Shown piece by piece: positions 18,478-28,885 of a DNA stretch of 64,000 nt (position 1 is the stretch's first letter; each line of letters starts with the position of its first letter). The stretch spans positions 248,001 through 312,000 of the forward strand of contig NZ_LXEW01000048.1 in NCBI RefSeq assembly GCF_001655055.1, given 5' to 3'. This stretch comes from Providencia heimbachae ATCC 35613. GTDB lineage: Bacteria; Pseudomonadota; Gammaproteobacteria; Enterobacterales; Enterobacteriaceae. Below the pieces are notes generated by a model. The model ran no database searches. It was not told the origin of the DNA and saw only the letters and a list, made by a program, of their open reading frames with translations. Position numbers and translations under genes: made by a program.

Positions 18478-19922
18478 GCTCAGCATTAATCGTCATTATT
18501 GCGTTTTTCTTTTTTAGTGTTTACTTAGCGATTAGAGCCAAAAAAGGCAAAACGATGGATCACGAAGGGTGGTCTGTTGGTGGGCGCAGCTATGGCGCGC
18601 TATTGGTTTTTTTACTCAGTGCTGGGGAAATTTATACTACATTCACTTTTCTCGGTGGAAGTGGTTGGGCCTATGGTAAAGGGCCGGCAATTTTATACAC
18701 ATTGGCTGTGAACGCGTTTATGGGGATCTTCCTTTATTGGGTGCATCCACGTGTTTGGCGCTTTGCTAAAGACCATGATGTTAGAACAATCTCTGATTTA
18801 TTTGCTGCTAAATATAAAAGCCAAGGTTTAGGGCTATTAATTAGTTTAATCTCGATTGCGGCGATGGTGCCTTTATTCGTTTTACAATTAAAAGGTTTAG
18901 GTATTATCGTTTCCCAAGCATCTTATGGTGCAATACCGGCAGATATGGCCATATGGATTGGCATTATTGCTGTTACACTATTTGTGATGATTTCAGGTAT
19001 TCACGGTTCTGCTTGGACGTCGGCATTAAAAGACTTAATGATTTTGATTATTGTTGTTTTTATCGGCATTTATATCCCATTGCATTATTACGGTAGTTTC
19101 GGGGATATGTTTAAAGCAATCGATACAGCAATGCCTAGCTATTTAACGTTCCCTGAAACAGGGTTGAATATTCCTTGGTATATTTCCACAATATTCTTAT
19201 CGGTTGTCGCTTATTTTTGTTGGCCGCATTATATGGCTGCGGTATTTACGGCAAAAGATGAAAAATCATTACGACGTAATAGTATCTTGATCCCGGCTTA
19301 TAGCTTAATTATGTTATTTGCCTTTTTTGTCGGTTATGCCGCAATATTGCAAATACCCCATCTCGAAGGCTCGATGGTGGACTTATCGCTATTTGAAATT
19401 TCTAAAACGACATTTTCACCATTAGTCGTTGGGTTTATTGGTGCAGCAGGTATGTTGACAGCATTAGTGCCGGGTTCAATGTTACTGTTAACCACATCAA
19501 ATATGCTCGCAGGTGTCGTACAAAAAGCGTTGAACGTAAGTGAAGAGAAACGTCAGTCAGGTATTTATGCCCGCTATATGGTGCCTTTCGTTGCATTGGT
19601 CAGTTTGTATTTTATCTTCCATAGCAATGATACTTTAGTCGCTATTATGCTATTGGGTGTCAATATTGTTGCGCAATTTTTTCCTGCGTTATTGATGAGT
19701 TTTAAACACAATAACCCAATGACATCAGCAGGTGCGATAGCGGGTATTCTTGCGGGTGTTATCTTCCTAGCGGTGACTTATATTGAACATATTTCTTTAG
19801 CACAGTTATTCCCATGGTTAGGGAATGGCCTTAGCTTTATGAATATCGGTATTGCTGCCTTTATTCTGAATATTATTGTTGCGACAGTGGTGTCTTTATT
19901 TACGGCTAAAAAGGATAAGTGA
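18474..19922 (+). CDS. Sodium:solute symporter family transporter
   Basis: A 482-residue polytopic protein with about 13 transmembrane segments, typical of the SSS (SLC5-like) family. Family features are the early GWSVGGRSYGALLVFLLSAGEIYTTFTFLG region, the GIHGSAWTSALKDLMIL segment and the FIGAAGMLTALVPGSMLLLTTSNML region with its conserved alcohols near the sodium site. It should import a small organic solute with sodium, but the substrate is not evident. The overlap with DUF3311 and the upstream M24 peptidase suggest uptake of a compound then hydrolysed in the cytoplasm. A bidirectional terminator follows. Confidence 0.9.
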   Translation: MSSALIVIIAFFFFSVYLAIRAKKGKTMDHEGWSVGGRSYGALLVFLLSAGEIYTTFTFLGGSGWAYGKGPAILYTLAVNAFMGIFLYWVHPRVWRFAKDHDVRTISDLFAAKYKSQGLGLLISLISIAAMVPLFVLQLKGLGIIVSQASYGAIPADMAIWIGIIAVTLFVMISGIHGSAWTSALKDLMILIIVVFIGIYIPLHYYGSFGDMFKAIDTAMPSYLTFPETGLNIPWYISTIFLSVVAYFCWPHYMAAVFTAKDEKSLRRNSILIPAYSLIMLFAFFVGYAAILQIPHLEGSMVDLSLFEISKTTFSPLVVGFIGAAGMLTALVPGSMLLLTTSNMLAGVVQKALNVSEEKRQSGIYARYMVPFVALVSLYFIFHSNDTLVAIMLLGVNIVAQFFPALLMSFKHNNPMTSAGAIAGILAGVIFLAVTYIEHISLAQLFPWLGNGLSFMNIGIAAFILNIIVATVVSLFTAKKDK

Positions 19923-19957
19923 GTCGTATTTTTGATAATTAATCTATTAGACATAAA

Positions 19958-19986
19958 AAATGCCCGCTGATCATTAGCGGGCATTT
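19958..19986. terminator. Bidirectional terminator between symporter and pta
   Basis: An 11-bp stem (AAATGCCCGCT / AGCGGGCATTT) with a 7-base loop lies between the convergent symporter gene and pta. A/T tracts flank both sides, so it can serve either strand. Confidence 0.85.
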
Positions 19987-20023
19987 CAATTTAAGATGAC
20001 TTAAAGTGCATTAAAATGAAGAA

Positions 20024-22168
20024 TTAAGCATTTTCATTTTGTGCAGCTTGGATCGCTGTCAGTGCAACAGTGTAAACAATATCGTCTACCAATGCACCAC
20101 GGGACAAGTCATTAACTGGTTTGCGCATACCTTGCAGCATCGGTCCGATTGACACAAGGTCAGCAGAACGTTGTACTGCTTTATAGGTCGTGTTACCTGT
20201 ATTCAAGTCTGGGAAGATAAAGACCGTCGCTTTACCCGCAACAGGCGAGTTAGGTGCTTTAGATTTAGCGACATCAGCCATGACCGCAGCATCATACTGT
20301 AATGGACCATCGATGATTAAATCTGGACGTTTTTCTTGTGCTAAACGCGTTGCTTCACGGACTTTTTCAACATCGCTACCTGCACCAGAATCACCCGTTG
20401 AGTAAGAAATCATCGCAACACGAGGGTCGATACCAAATGCGGTTGCAGAGTCGGCAGATTGGATTGCAATTTCTGACAGTTGCTCGGCAGTTGGATCTGG
20501 ATTGATTGCACAGTCACCATAAACAAATACTTGTTCAGGCAGCAGCATAAAGAAAACAGAAGAAACGAGTGAACTGCCCGGTGCCGTTTTAATGAGCTGA
20601 AGCGGTGGGCGAATGGTATTTGCTGTGGTATGAACCGCACCCGAAACTAGCCCGTCAACTTCACCTTTTTCAAGCATCAAGGTGCCGAGAACAACGTTAT
20701 CTTCAAGTTGTTCGCGAGCGACAACTTCAGTCATGCCTTTGCTTTTACGCAGTTCAACTAAACGCGCAACATATTCTTCACGCGCTTTAACTGGGTCAAC
20801 AATTTCAATTCCAGTACCTAATTCAATACCTTGAGCAGCAGCAACACGGCGAATATCTTCTGGATTACCTAATAGTACGCAAGTTGCAATACCACGTTCA
20901 GCACAGATGGATGCTGCTTTAACGGTACGTGGCTCATCACCCTCAGGCAGAACAATGCGTTTACCCGCTTTACGAGCAAGTTCAGTTAATTGATAACGGA
21001 ATGCAGGTGGTGATAAACGATTAGGGCGTTCAGAGTCAGCCACTAATGATTCAATCCAGTCGCTACTGATATGGCGTGCAACGTAGTTTTGAATTTTTTC
21101 GATACGTTCATGGTCATCCGCGGGGACTTCAAGGCTGAAGCTTTGCAGATTCAGTGAAGTTTGCCATGTATTGCTATCAACCATAAAGACAGGTAAACCT
21201 GTTTCGAAGGCTTGTTCGCAAAGTTTACGAATAGGTGCATCGATATCATAACCGCCAGTTAGCAGTACTGCACCAATTTCCACGCCATTCATTGCCGCTA
21301 GTGATGCAGAAACTAACACATCAGGGCGGTCTGCAGAAGTCACTAGCAGTGAGCCTGGACGGAAGTGCTCCAACATATGAGGAATACTACGTGCGCAGAA
21401 TGTTACTGACTTAACGCGGCGAGTTTTGATTTCACCTTCGTTAACAATTTTTGCATTTAAGTGCTTAGCCATATCAATGGCACGTGTTGCAATTAAATCA
21501 AAGTTCCACGGAATAGAGGCCAATACTGGCAAGTTCAGTGAAGACAATGTTTTGGTATCAAGATTGGCAATAGTTGCTTTGGTCGAGTCGTCAAAAATTT
21601 CAGACAGGTCAGGGCGAGTACGGCCTTGTTCATCAACAGGTGCATTGACCTTATTAATGATAACCCCAATGATATTTTTGTTGCGTTGACCACCGAACTC
21701 GTTACGAGCAAGTTCAAGGCGTTCTTGCATTTGAGTGATACTGCTATTACCTGGGGCTGTAACAAATACAATCTCAGCACCTAGCGTTTTGGCTATCTCA
21801 TAGTTTAGTGATTGTGCAAAAGAGTGTTTACGTGTTGGAACCAAGCCTTCAATCAGGATAACTTCAGCATCTTTAGTGTGCTCATGGTAACGTGCGACGA
21901 TCTCTTCCATCAAAACATCTTTTTTTGATGAAGTCAGCAATGATTCTACATATTCCATCGTTAGCGGCTCAACAATCTTGGTAATACTTGAGTGTGAGCG
22001 CAGAACTTCAGTAGTTTGGTCTTTATTACCGGAAATACGTGGCTGAGAGATAGGTTTAAAAACGCCCAGTTGAACGCCTTTTTGTTCCATTGAGCGAACG
22101 ACACCCAAGCTGACGCTGGTTAAACCAACGCTGGTGCCTGTAGGAATTAACATAATTGTACGGGACAC
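20024..22168 (-). CDS. pta: Phosphate acetyltransferase
   Basis: A 714-residue long-form Pta that interconverts acetyl-CoA and acetyl phosphate. The N-terminal P-loop-like regulatory domain ([17 protein letters not shown]) and DRTGG-type middle region precede the C-terminal PTA_PTB catalytic domain ([46 protein letters not shown]). A GTG start at 22168, with GAGG 5 bases upstream, gives VSRTIML and exactly the length of E. coli Pta. An ATG further upstream at 22210 would run back into the ackA-pta hairpin. It lies 65 bases downstream of ackA in one operon. Confidence 0.97.
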   Translation of the reverse strand: MSRTIMLIPTGTSVGLTSVSLGVVRSMEQKGVQLGVFKPISQPRISGNKDQTTEVLRSHSSITKIVEPLTMEYVESLLTSSKKDVLMEEIVARYHEHTKDAEVILIEGLVPTRKHSFAQSLNYEIAKTLGAEIVFVTAPGNSSITQMQERLELARNEFGGQRNKNIIGVIINKVNAPVDEQGRTRPDLSEIFDDSTKATIANLDTKTLSSLNLPVLASIPWNFDLIATRAIDMAKHLNAKIVNEGEIKTRRVKSVTFCARSIPHMLEHFRPGSLLVTSADRPDVLVSASLAAMNGVEIGAVLLTGGYDIDAPIRKLCEQAFETGLPVFMVDSNTWQTSLNLQSFSLEVPADDHERIEKIQNYVARHISSDWIESLVADSERPNRLSPPAFRYQLTELARKAGKRIVLPEGDEPRTVKAASICAERGIATCVLLGNPEDIRRVAAAQGIELGTGIEIVDPVKAREEYVARLVELRKSKGMTEVVAREQLEDNVVLGTLMLEKGEVDGLVSGAVHTTANTIRPPLQLIKTAPGSSLVSSVFFMLLPEQVFVYGDCAINPDPTAEQLSEIAIQSADSATAFGIDPRVAMISYSTGDSGAGSDVEKVREATRLAQEKRPDLIIDGPLQYDAAVMADVAKSKAPNSPVAGKATVFIFPDLNTGNTTYKAVQRSADLVSIGPMLQGMRKPVNDLSRGALVDDIVYTVALTAIQAAQNENA

Positions 22169-22200
22169 GTGAACCTCTTTATTTCTGTGCAAATAGAGAA

Positions 22201-22222
22201 CCGCCAGCAAATTTGCTGGCGG
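22201..22222. other. Perfect palindrome in the ackA-pta junction
   Basis: A 22-base perfect palindrome with arms CCGCCAGCAAA / TTTGCTGGCGG begins 12 bases after the ackA stop. It folds to a GC-rich hairpin (at least 8 bp, AAATTT loop). No strong T-run follows on the minus strand, so full termination is unlikely. It could set the pta:ackA ratio by partial termination or mRNA processing. Confidence 0.75.
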
Positions 22223-22233
22223 CTTAAAGCGTT

Positions 22234-23436
22234 TTATGCGGTTAGACGTGCAGCGTCTTGGGCAATGACCAACTCTTCGTTGGTTGGAATAACAAGCGCT
22301 GGGCGGCTGTTATCGGTGGTGATCACACCTTCTTTACCAAAGCGAGCTGCAAGGTTGCGTTCATGGTCATATTCAAAACCAAGAAGCGCTAATTTTTTCA
22401 GCGTAATTTCACGCACTTGCGCAGAGTTTTCACCAATACCACCCGTGAAGACGATTGCATCAAGGCGGCCTTCCATCAATGCACTGTATGCGCCAACATA
22501 TTTCGCTAAACGGTGGCAGAAAACGTCCATTGCACGAGTTGCATCCGCTTTCGTACCATAGTTGTCTTCAACATAACGACAGTCACTAGTGACACCCGTC
22601 AAGCCCAGTAAACCGGATTCTTTAGTTAACATTTTGTTGATTTGATCAATACTCATGCCTAATGAATCATGTAAATGGAAAATGATAGCCGGGTCAATAT
22701 CACCGCTACGAGTTCCCATTACTAAGCCTTCTAATGGTGTTAAACCCATTGAAGTATCGACACATTTACCGTTGACAATTGCGGTAACAGAACCACCGTT
22801 ACCTAAGTGGCAAGTGATGACGTTCAGTTCATCAACCGGTTTATTGAGTCTTTTGGCTGCTTCACGAGAAACATAAAAATGGCTAGTACCATGAGCACCA
22901 TAACGACGGATACTATGTTCTGAATATAATTCGTATGGCAGTGCGTAGAGGTAAGATTCTTCCGGCATTGTCTGATGAAACGCAGTATCAAATACAGCGA
23001 CATTTTTATTAATCAGATGCGGGAATGATTTTATTGCTTCTTCAATACCAATGAGGTGAGCAGGATTGTGCAGTGGTGCAAATGGGATAGCCGCTTCGAT
23101 GCCTGCGATCACTTCATCGGTGATCAGGACAGATGAAGTGAATTTTTCGCCACCATGAACAATACGGTGACCAATTGAGGTTATCTGAGCAGACAATTCT
23201 GGTTTTTCAGCAAGGATAGTGTTAACTATGAAATTCAGTGCTTCACTATGTGCAGCACCTGCACCTAAAGGCGCTTCTTTCTTCTCGCCATCCATTTTCC
23301 ACTTAATACGGGCTTCAGGCAGATTAAAACACTCAGCTAAACCAGATAAGAATTCATCACCATTTGTAGGGTCAATAATGGCGAATTTCAGTGAGGAGCT
23401 ACCGCAGTTTAGAACCAGTACCAGCTTACTTGACAT
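22234..23436 (-). CDS. ackA: Acetate kinase
   Basis: A 400-residue acetate kinase that forms ATP and acetate from acetyl phosphate, acting with Pta in overflow and anaerobic metabolism. The N-terminal [15 protein letters not shown] motif, the [11 protein letters not shown] and [19 protein letters not shown] signatures and [14 protein letters not shown] are all present. The length equals the E. coli enzyme. AGG lies about 9 bases before the ATG. The 566-base upstream gap contains an FNR-like site and a GTTA-rich dyad, fitting the known oxygen control of ackA-pta. Confidence 0.98.
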   Translation of the reverse strand: MSSKLVLVLNCGSSSLKFAIIDPTNGDEFLSGLAECFNLPEARIKWKMDGEKKEAPLGAGAAHSEALNFIVNTILAEKPELSAQITSIGHRIVHGGEKFTSSVLITDEVIAGIEAAIPFAPLHNPAHLIGIEEAIKSFPHLINKNVAVFDTAFHQTMPEESYLYALPYELYSEHSIRRYGAHGTSHFYVSREAAKRLNKPVDELNVITCHLGNGGSVTAIVNGKCVDTSMGLTPLEGLVMGTRSGDIDPAIIFHLHDSLGMSIDQINKMLTKESGLLGLTGVTSDCRYVEDNYGTKADATRAMDVFCHRLAKYVGAYSALMEGRLDAIVFTGGIGENSAQVREITLKKLALLGFEYDHERNLAARFGKEGVITTDNSRPALVIPTNEELVIAQDAARLTA

Positions 23437-23634
23437 GGAAATACCTATCGTTAATTGTTGTTGTGAAGCCTTTAAAAGAGCGAATAACCGCTAGCAAAGA
23501 CTTAGAATAAAATATTAGTCGCTAGAGACTAGCGCATTTTTTACCAGATAAGTCATGATTGATATCATATAAAAAGTGAAAACTTAAACAGACTGGTAAA
23601 TTTCAGGGCTTTATAAAACTAACGTTACCTTTCC

Positions 23635-23663
23635 TGTTAAGTGTTTATCAAAAATACTTAACA
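23635..23663. promoter_or_regulatory. GTTA-containing dyad upstream of ackA
   Basis: TGTTAAGT, 13 bases, ACTTAACA: perfect 8-bp arms. GTTA repeats are the core of ArcA sites and ackA-pta is known to respond to ArcA in E. coli, but the arms are inverted rather than direct, so the binder is unsure. Confidence 0.35.
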
Positions 23664-23823
23664 TCTGGCGTTGAAATAACGCTTAAAACCCCAATATATC
23701 ACTGTAGTCGACAAATTTTAGTGGGCGACAAAGTGGTAAAAACCAACAGCAATTCTAAATAGCGTTAATTCTACTAAAATTATTTTATATTTTATACGTT
23801 TTTTTTAAAAACAGGGCATTTGA

Positions 23824-23837
23824 TTGATTCAAATCAT
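23824..23837. promoter_or_regulatory. FNR-like site
   Basis: TTGATTCAAATCAT matches TTGAT-N4-ATCAA with one mismatch. It lies between divergent ackA and yfbV. FNR control of ackA-pta is known in E. coli, but the distance to ackA here is about 390 bases. Confidence 0.4.
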
Positions 23838-24002
23838 AAGTGCCGCATAACAGTCACTATAGTCGGTGCTATAATGGTGCGAAGCGGCAACTATAAGAGA
23901 ATAGCTGATTTTGCTTAAAGTGGTTTCATTTAAGGTAAATTAGCAAAAATATTTCTCTAGTACGCGTGTTTTTGATTTTTAGATTTCCTTAGGAAGTGAT
24001 GA

Positions 24003-24458
24003 ATGAGCACATTACAAAATACCCCTCCCGGGTTCTTTAAACGATTCAGATTGGGGAATCTCTATCTGAAAACTTTTCCTTTGGAAAAAAAACTTTCCCC
24101 TATTTTTCCTGAAATCCGCATTAATAAAGCGGTTAAATTTGGTATCCGCTTTATGCCGCCAGTCGCGATATTTACCTTAGCATGGCAAATTGCTTTAGGT
24201 GGCGAACTAGGGCCAGCAATCGCGACAGCGCTATTTGCCTGTAGTCTACCTATGCAAGGGCTTTGGTGGTTAGGGAAAAGAGCGGCAACCCCATTACCCG
24301 CCAGTCTATTAAGCTGGTTTTATGAGATCCGTGAGAAATTTACCGAGGCAGGTATCGCAATCGCACCGATAGAACAACAACCAAACTATATGGCTTTAGC
24401 GGAACTTTTGAAGCGTGCTTTTAAGCAGCTGGATAAGTCGTTTATCGACGATATCTAG
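24003..24458 (+). CDS. yfbV: UPF0208 membrane protein YfbV
   Basis: A 151-residue inner membrane protein of the UPF0208 family, the same length as E. coli YfbV. The core [45 protein letters not shown] spans two membrane helices (about 56-74 and 80-98). The C-terminal [20 protein letters not shown] is also conserved. In E. coli the protein has been linked to insulation of the Ter macrodomain. It is transcribed divergently from ackA as in E. coli. Three ERIC copies follow it in tandem. Confidence 0.96.
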   Translation: MSTLQNTPPGFFKRFRLGNLYLKTFPLEKKLSPIFPEIRINKAVKFGIRFMPPVAIFTLAWQIALGGELGPAIATALFACSLPMQGLWWLGKRAATPLPASLLSWFYEIREKFTEAGIAIAPIEQQPNYMALAELLKRAFKQLDKSFIDDI

Positions 24459-24459
24459 G

Positions 24460-24587
24460 TTTACTCGTCATACTTCGTGCTACAGCGTTGTTGCCTGCGT
24501 TCAGCGACTTGGGTCACATAGTTCCCTATGCTCCCCAAGCTCTCTTCACTTGCCGCCTAGCTGTAACTCGAATTATTTAGAGTAAAC
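24460..24587. repeat. ERIC element, first of a triplet
   Basis: A 128-bp ERIC copy beginning 2 bases after the yfbV stop (TTACTCGTCATACTTCGTGC to GAATTATTTAGAGTAAAC). Confidence 0.9.
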
Positions 24588-24613
24588 GGTATTATTTAGC
24601 GGGATAAAAAACA

Positions 24614-24737
24614 ATTCGTCATACTTGGTGCTACAGCGTTGTTGCTATCGCTCAGATAACCTAGTCACATACTCATGTATGCTCCTCGATTATCTTTGCT
24701 CGGCGCCTAGCTGTAACTCGAATTATTTAGAGTAAAC
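24614..24737. repeat. ERIC element, second of a triplet
   Basis: A further ERIC copy (ATTCGTCATACTTGGTGC to TTATTTAGAGTAAAC). Its right end and the following spacer repeat the end of the first copy exactly, with a 150-base offset. Confidence 0.9.
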
Positions 24738-24763
24738 GGTATTATTTAGCGGGATAAAAAACA

Positions 24764-24883
24764 ATTCGTCATACTTGGTGCTACAGCGTTGTTGGCGACG
24801 TTCAGATAACCTAGTACATACTCATGTATGCTCCTCGGTTATCTTCTCTCGGTGTCTAGCTATAACCCGAATTATTTAGAGTA
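24764..24883. repeat. ERIC element, third of a triplet
   Basis: A third copy, nearly identical to the second at its left end and more diverged at its right end. Positions 24561-24644 and 24711-24794 are identical over 84 bases, showing tandem duplication. Confidence 0.9.
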
Positions 24884-25030
24884 GAATACCAACACTGATC
24901 ACTAAAAAACTTGGTTTAACAACAACTAATGCGAAAAGGCTGTTTAGATCAATAAAAGTCATCTTTTCACTGTCCATCCTGATTGTTGAATGCGAAGATT
25001 GATTCAATAATTTTTCCGAGGAGAGCCATG

Positions 25031-25525
25031 ATGGAAATGACTAATGCACAACGCCTAATTTTATCCAATCAATATAAAGTGATGACGATGCTTGATCCTG
25101 ATAATAGCGAGCGTTATCGTCGCCTGCAGACCATTATTGAACGCGGTTTTGGTTTGCAAATGCGTGAATTAGATAGAGATTTTGGTAATCTTACTGAAGA
25201 TACCTGCCGCACAGTGATTGACACCATGGAAATGTACCATGCGTTGCAAGTGTCATATGCTAACTTGGAAAATAAGCAAGATATCGATGGCCGCCGTGTC
25301 CAGTTCTTAGGTTTTGATGCTGCGACCGAAGCGCGTTATTTAAGTTACGTGCGTTTCATGGTAAATACAGAAGGTCGCTACACACACTTCGATAGTGGAA
25401 CCCATGGGTTTAATTCTCAAACACCAATGTGGGATAAGTATGTCAGAATGTTGGCGATTTGGCATGGTTGTCCGCGGCAGTATCATTTGTCAGCAGTGGA
25501 GATCTCCCAAATTCTGACTGCTTAA
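25031..25525 (+). CDS. yfbU: YfbU family protein
   Basis: A 164-residue soluble protein of the YfbU family, the same length as E. coli YfbU. The conserved blocks are [44 protein letters not shown] and [21 protein letters not shown]. Its function is not firmly known; overproduction in E. coli has been linked to growth inhibition. The MEMTNAQ start at 25031 is preferred, with GAGGAGA upstream, although ATG 25028 directly precedes it. An ERIC element starts right after the stop. Confidence 0.95.
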   Translation: MEMTNAQRLILSNQYKVMTMLDPDNSERYRRLQTIIERGFGLQMRELDRDFGNLTEDTCRTVIDTMEMYHALQVSYANLENKQDIDGRRVQFLGFDAATEARYLSYVRFMVNTEGRYTHFDSGTHGFNSQTPMWDKYVRMLAIWHGCPRQYHLSAVEISQILTA

Positions 25526-25526
25526 A

Positions 25527-25652
25527 TTTACTCGTCATACTTCACGTTATAGCGTTGTTGGCTTCTTGCGCTAACCCAAGTCACATACTAGTGTATGCTC
25601 CTTGGGATTAGCTTATTCGCCGCCTAGCTACAACGCGAATTATTTAGAGTAA
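25527..25652. repeat. ERIC element
   Basis: A 126-bp copy between yfbU and hxpA (TTACTCGTCATACTTCACG to GCGAATTATTTAGAGTAAA), starting 2 bases after the yfbU stop. Confidence 0.9.
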
Positions 25653-25728
25653 AACCAATTTTATTATTTGAATAATTTAGACATAATCGAGTTTATTTTT
25701 TGAATTCAATAAATTAAAAGGAGCAAAC

Positions 25729-26403
25729 GTGAAGTTAAAGGCGAAAGGTTTTCTATTTGATCTTGATGGCACATTAGTGGATTCATTAGCAGTTGTAGAG
25801 CGGAGTTGGTGCCTGTTCGGTGAAAAAATTGGTGTTAGTAAAGAAGATATTATTAGCTATATTCACGGAAAGCCTGCGTTAGAAACTTTGCGTCACTTCC
25901 TTCCTCATGCCAGTGAAGAGGAAATCATGGTTCATTTTCGCTGGTTAGAAAAAATGGAAAGTGAAGATATGGAAGGGGTAGTGGCTCTACCGGGTTCAGT
26001 GGCATTATTGTCACGATTAAATGAACTCAGTGCGCCATGGGCGATTGTCACTTCAGGCACTGTACCGATTGCCCATGGACGTCGGAAAGTCGCGGGGTTA
26101 CCTGAACCAAAACATTGGGTTACATTCGAAAAAGTCAGTAAGGGAAAACCAGACCCAGAACCTTTCTTGCTCGGTGCTCAAGCATTGTCACTTAACGCAA
26201 ATGAGTGTATTTCGTTTGAAGATGCCCCTGCAGGTATTCATTCTGCATTAAATGCGGGTAGTAAAGTCATTGCAGTTCATGCGCCAGAAGGAATGCCGAG
26301 AAGAGATGAAATTGATATAGTTGTCAGTTCATTAGAGCAAATTTCGGTTACAGGACCTGACAATAATGGCTATTTTGAACTTTCCGTGTCAAAAATAGAT
26401 TAA
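25729..26403 (+). CDS. hxpA: HAD-family hexitol/sugar phosphatase
   Basis: A 224-residue haloacid dehalogenase-like phosphatase similar to E. coli YfbT (HxpA). Motif I is FDLDGTLVDS (nucleophile and acid/base aspartates), motif II the ST-containing AIVTSGT, motif III a lysine in KGKPDPEPF, and motif IV the acidic FEDAPAGI. The small helical cap inserted after motif I is the type that selects sugar phosphates. The start is GTG with AAAGGAG ideally placed. Activity on sorbitol-6-phosphate-like substrates is known for the E. coli protein and inferred here. Confidence 0.92.
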   Translation: MKLKAKGFLFDLDGTLVDSLAVVERSWCLFGEKIGVSKEDIISYIHGKPALETLRHFLPHASEEEIMVHFRWLEKMESEDMEGVVALPGSVALLSRLNELSAPWAIVTSGTVPIAHGRRKVAGLPEPKHWVTFEKVSKGKPDPEPFLLGAQALSLNANECISFEDAPAGIHSALNAGSKVIAVHAPEGMPRRDEIDIVVSSLEQISVTGPDNNGYFELSVSKID

Positions 26404-26490
26404 CAGTGATTTAATCAAAGTAATTCTCCGTAAAACATGGTTAACTAAGGTAAATATTTAACACTGTTTTTTTCGTCGAAAGGGGATGTT

Positions 26491-28320
26491 TTGAACGGAG
26501 AATTGCTGTGGGTGTTAACCCTCTTACTGATTGCAATAGTACTTTTTACCACCAATAAAATCCGTATGGATGTGGTAGCACTATTAGTTATTGTCGCATT
26601 TGTTTTGAGTGACACCTTAACGCTTGAACAAGCAACAGCAGGTTTTGCAGACCCTAACGTATTACTTATTGCTGCGCTCTTTGTGATAGGTGATGGGCTC
26701 GTCCGAACGGGTATTGCTTACCAGATGGGGGAATGGCTTGTTCGAGTAGCGGGAAGCAGCGAAAGCAAAATGTTGGTGTTTTTAATGCTAACTGTTGCGG
26801 GTCTTGGCGCTTTTATGAGCTCAACAGGTGTTGTGGCTATTTTTATCCCCGTCGTCCTCAGCGTCGCTTCTCGCATGAAGATTTCACCCAGCCGTCTTAT
26901 GATGCCCCTAGGTTTTGCCGGCCTGATCAGCGGAATGATGACACTGGTTGCTACTCCTCCCAATATGGTAGTGAACAGTGAATTGGTACGTGAAGGTATC
27001 AAAGGTTTCCAATTTTTCTCAATAACCCCCATCGGTATTATTATCTTATTTGCAGGTATCGCCTACATGTGGTTAACACGTCGTTGGCTGGGCAACAGTG
27101 AAGCAGATAAACTCCCCGAGCGTTATCAACGTACTTTTCGTGATCTTATTCGTGACTACAAATTAACTGGGCGTGCACGTCGGCTGGCTATTCGTAAAGG
27201 GTCCCCGCTTATTGGACACACTTTAGATGAGCTTCACTTACGTTCTCGTTATGAAGCTAACGTTGTGGGTATTGAGCGCTGGCGGAAATTCCGTCGTGTG
27301 ATGGTCAGTGCAACGGGCGGGACTGAATTACGTGAGCGGGATGTTCTATTAGTTGATATTTCTGTTAGCGATGACGATTTACGCCAATTTTGTTTTGAAC
27401 AACAACTCGAACCCATGATTTTGCGTGGTGATTACTTTTCAGACCAGTCTCGTGATGTCGGCATGGCTGAGGTTTCAATGAACCCGGATTCAGAACTCTT
27501 GGGGAAAAGCCTGCGTGAAATTAAATTTAGAACCCGATACGGTCTTAATATTGTTGGGATCCGCCGTGATGGTAAAGCACTTGATGGCAAATTGGTCGAT
27601 GAAGCGTTAAGGCTGGGGGATGTTCTGCTGGTTATTGGTGACTGGAAGCTCATTCGAGTTCTTTCCACCAAACCACGTAACTTCATTGTATTAAATTTAG
27701 CGGCCGAAGTTGAAGCGGTTGCTCCTGCATCTTCCCAAGCACCTCATGCACTGTTTTGCTTAGCATTAATGGTTGCCATGATGGTAACAAATGAAATTCC
27801 AAATTTTATTGCTGCATTAATTGCCTGTTTATTGATGGGGAAATTCCGTTGTATTGATATGGAAAGTGCCTATAAGTCAATTCACTGGCCAAGCATCATT
27901 TTAATCGTTGGAATGATGCCATTTGCTTTAGCGTTGCAAGAGACGGGGGGAATTACCCTTGCTGTTGATGCTCTCATGAAGATTGCAGGGAATATGGGGC
28001 CGCACGTGATGTTATTATGCCTATTTATACTCTGTGCAACAATAGGGCTATTCATTTCAAATACGGCGACTGCCGTATTGATGGCACCGATTGCGATAGC
28101 AGCTGCACGTCAAATGGACGTTTCTCCGCTACCCTTTGCCATGATTGTCGGTATTGCAGCATCTGCTGCATTTATGACACCAGTTTCATCCCCAGTAAAT
28201 ACTCTCGTCCTTGGGCCTGGGGGTTATAAATTTTCTGATTTCTTAAAAATGGGTGTTCCATTTACTATCATTGTGATGATCATCAGTATTCTAGTAGTGC
28301 CTATGTTATTTCCTTTCTAA
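26491..28320 (+). CDS. yfbS: SLC13-type permease with TrkA-C domains, YfbS
   Basis: A 609-residue inner membrane transporter of the DASS/CitM-like group. Two membrane halves (about 1-195 and 425-609) flank two central RCK/TrkA-C regulatory domains; [15 protein letters not shown] and [13 protein letters not shown] belong to these. Transport motifs [10 protein letters not shown] and [17 protein letters not shown] are the paired S/N-P-x hairpin signatures. The start is TTG with AAAGGGGA upstream, giving the family MNGELLW opening. The substrate is unknown. A perfect 13-bp hairpin follows the stop. Confidence 0.93.
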   Translation: MNGELLWVLTLLLIAIVLFTTNKIRMDVVALLVIVAFVLSDTLTLEQATAGFADPNVLLIAALFVIGDGLVRTGIAYQMGEWLVRVAGSSESKMLVFLMLTVAGLGAFMSSTGVVAIFIPVVLSVASRMKISPSRLMMPLGFAGLISGMMTLVATPPNMVVNSELVREGIKGFQFFSITPIGIIILFAGIAYMWLTRRWLGNSEADKLPERYQRTFRDLIRDYKLTGRARRLAIRKGSPLIGHTLDELHLRSRYEANVVGIERWRKFRRVMVSATGGTELRERDVLLVDISVSDDDLRQFCFEQQLEPMILRGDYFSDQSRDVGMAEVSMNPDSELLGKSLREIKFRTRYGLNIVGIRRDGKALDGKLVDEALRLGDVLLVIGDWKLIRVLSTKPRNFIVLNLAAEVEAVAPASSQAPHALFCLALMVAMMVTNEIPNFIAALIACLLMGKFRCIDMESAYKSIHWPSIILIVGMMPFALALQETGGITLAVDALMKIAGNMGPHVMLLCLFILCATIGLFISNTATAVLMAPIAIAAARQMDVSPLPFAMIVGIAASAAFMTPVSSPVNTLVLGPGGYKFSDFLKMGVPFTIIVMIISILVVPMLFPF

Positions 28321-28355
28321 TTAATAGGGCTCTATTTTTATTGAGCCCTATTAAT
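28320..28355 (+). terminator. Hairpin terminator after yfbS
   Basis: A perfect 13-bp stem (ATTAATAGGGCTC / GAGCCCTATTAAT) with a 10-base T-rich loop begins at the yfbS stop codon. No long T-run follows, so efficiency is uncertain. Confidence 0.6.
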
Positions 28356-28447
28356 CAATATTAAAATATTTAAAAATACCTCTTTAATATTTAAAATTCT
28401 TATTCTTATAGTCCAATATTGGTAAATTAATTCTTCTTTATTATTTT

Positions 28448-28885
28448 ATGGTGACGCGGATGAAAATAAATTCGAGTATAATAGATACTGAGAGATACTA
28501 TTATGGCCTTGCTACATTTGAAAATTTTTGGGGTGAGGATTTAACCCGAGTTGAAATACATTATTATATTTCTGATATAATAAATAGCTCAGAACCTCGT
28601 TTTTATAAAAGAAGTTTTATGCGCAATGTTCCTAATAAGTCTATTCTGAAGGATGTTTTTTCATTTAAGTATGAGTTAGGTGTATTTGATTCATATGATT
28701 ATTGGCAAGTTCTAATCGAAACGCAAAGTGGACGGGTCTATGAAACGAAGAGTAATTTTTATTGTTCAATTAAGAAAGAAGATCATGGGCAGGTGACTCT
28801 AGGCGTTAATGGTGAGTCTAAAAAATTATATGTCCATTTTCCAAGTTCTTCAGATTGTTCAACTGCATTAAAATTAAAAGATTAA
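28448..28885 (+). CDS. Hypothetical protein, AT-rich, unrecognised
   Basis: A 145-residue frame (or 141 from ATG 28460) that I do not recognise. The composition is protein-like and rich in aromatic residues (RYYYGLATFENFW, IHYYISD, YDYWQVLIE), with alternating hydrophobic residues that suggest a beta-rich fold; two cysteines lie in the C-terminal third. There is no signal peptide or membrane helix. No good ribosome site precedes either start. The gene is markedly AT-rich compared with yfbS and yfbR on either side and sits between two genes that are neighbours in related genomes, which suggests acquisition. Its stop codon lies inside a tandem ATTAAAAG repeat. A terminator follows. Confidence 0.6.
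   Translation: MVTRMKINSSIIDTERYYYGLATFENFWGEDLTRVEIHYYISDIINSSEPRFYKRSFMRNVPNKSILKDVFSFKYELGVFDSYDYWQVLIETQSGRVYETKSNFYCSIKKEDHGQVTLGVNGESKKLYVHFPSSSDCSTALKLKD

Larger units (their letters stand above)
23437..24002. other. ackA-yfbV divergent regulatory region
   Basis: There is no gene. It holds an 8-bp inverted repeat TGTTAAGT / ACTTAACA at 23635-23663 and an FNR-like TTGAT-N4-ATCAT at 23824-23837. AT-rich tracts surround them, and promoters for ackA (leftward) and yfbV (rightward) must lie here. Confidence 0.6.
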
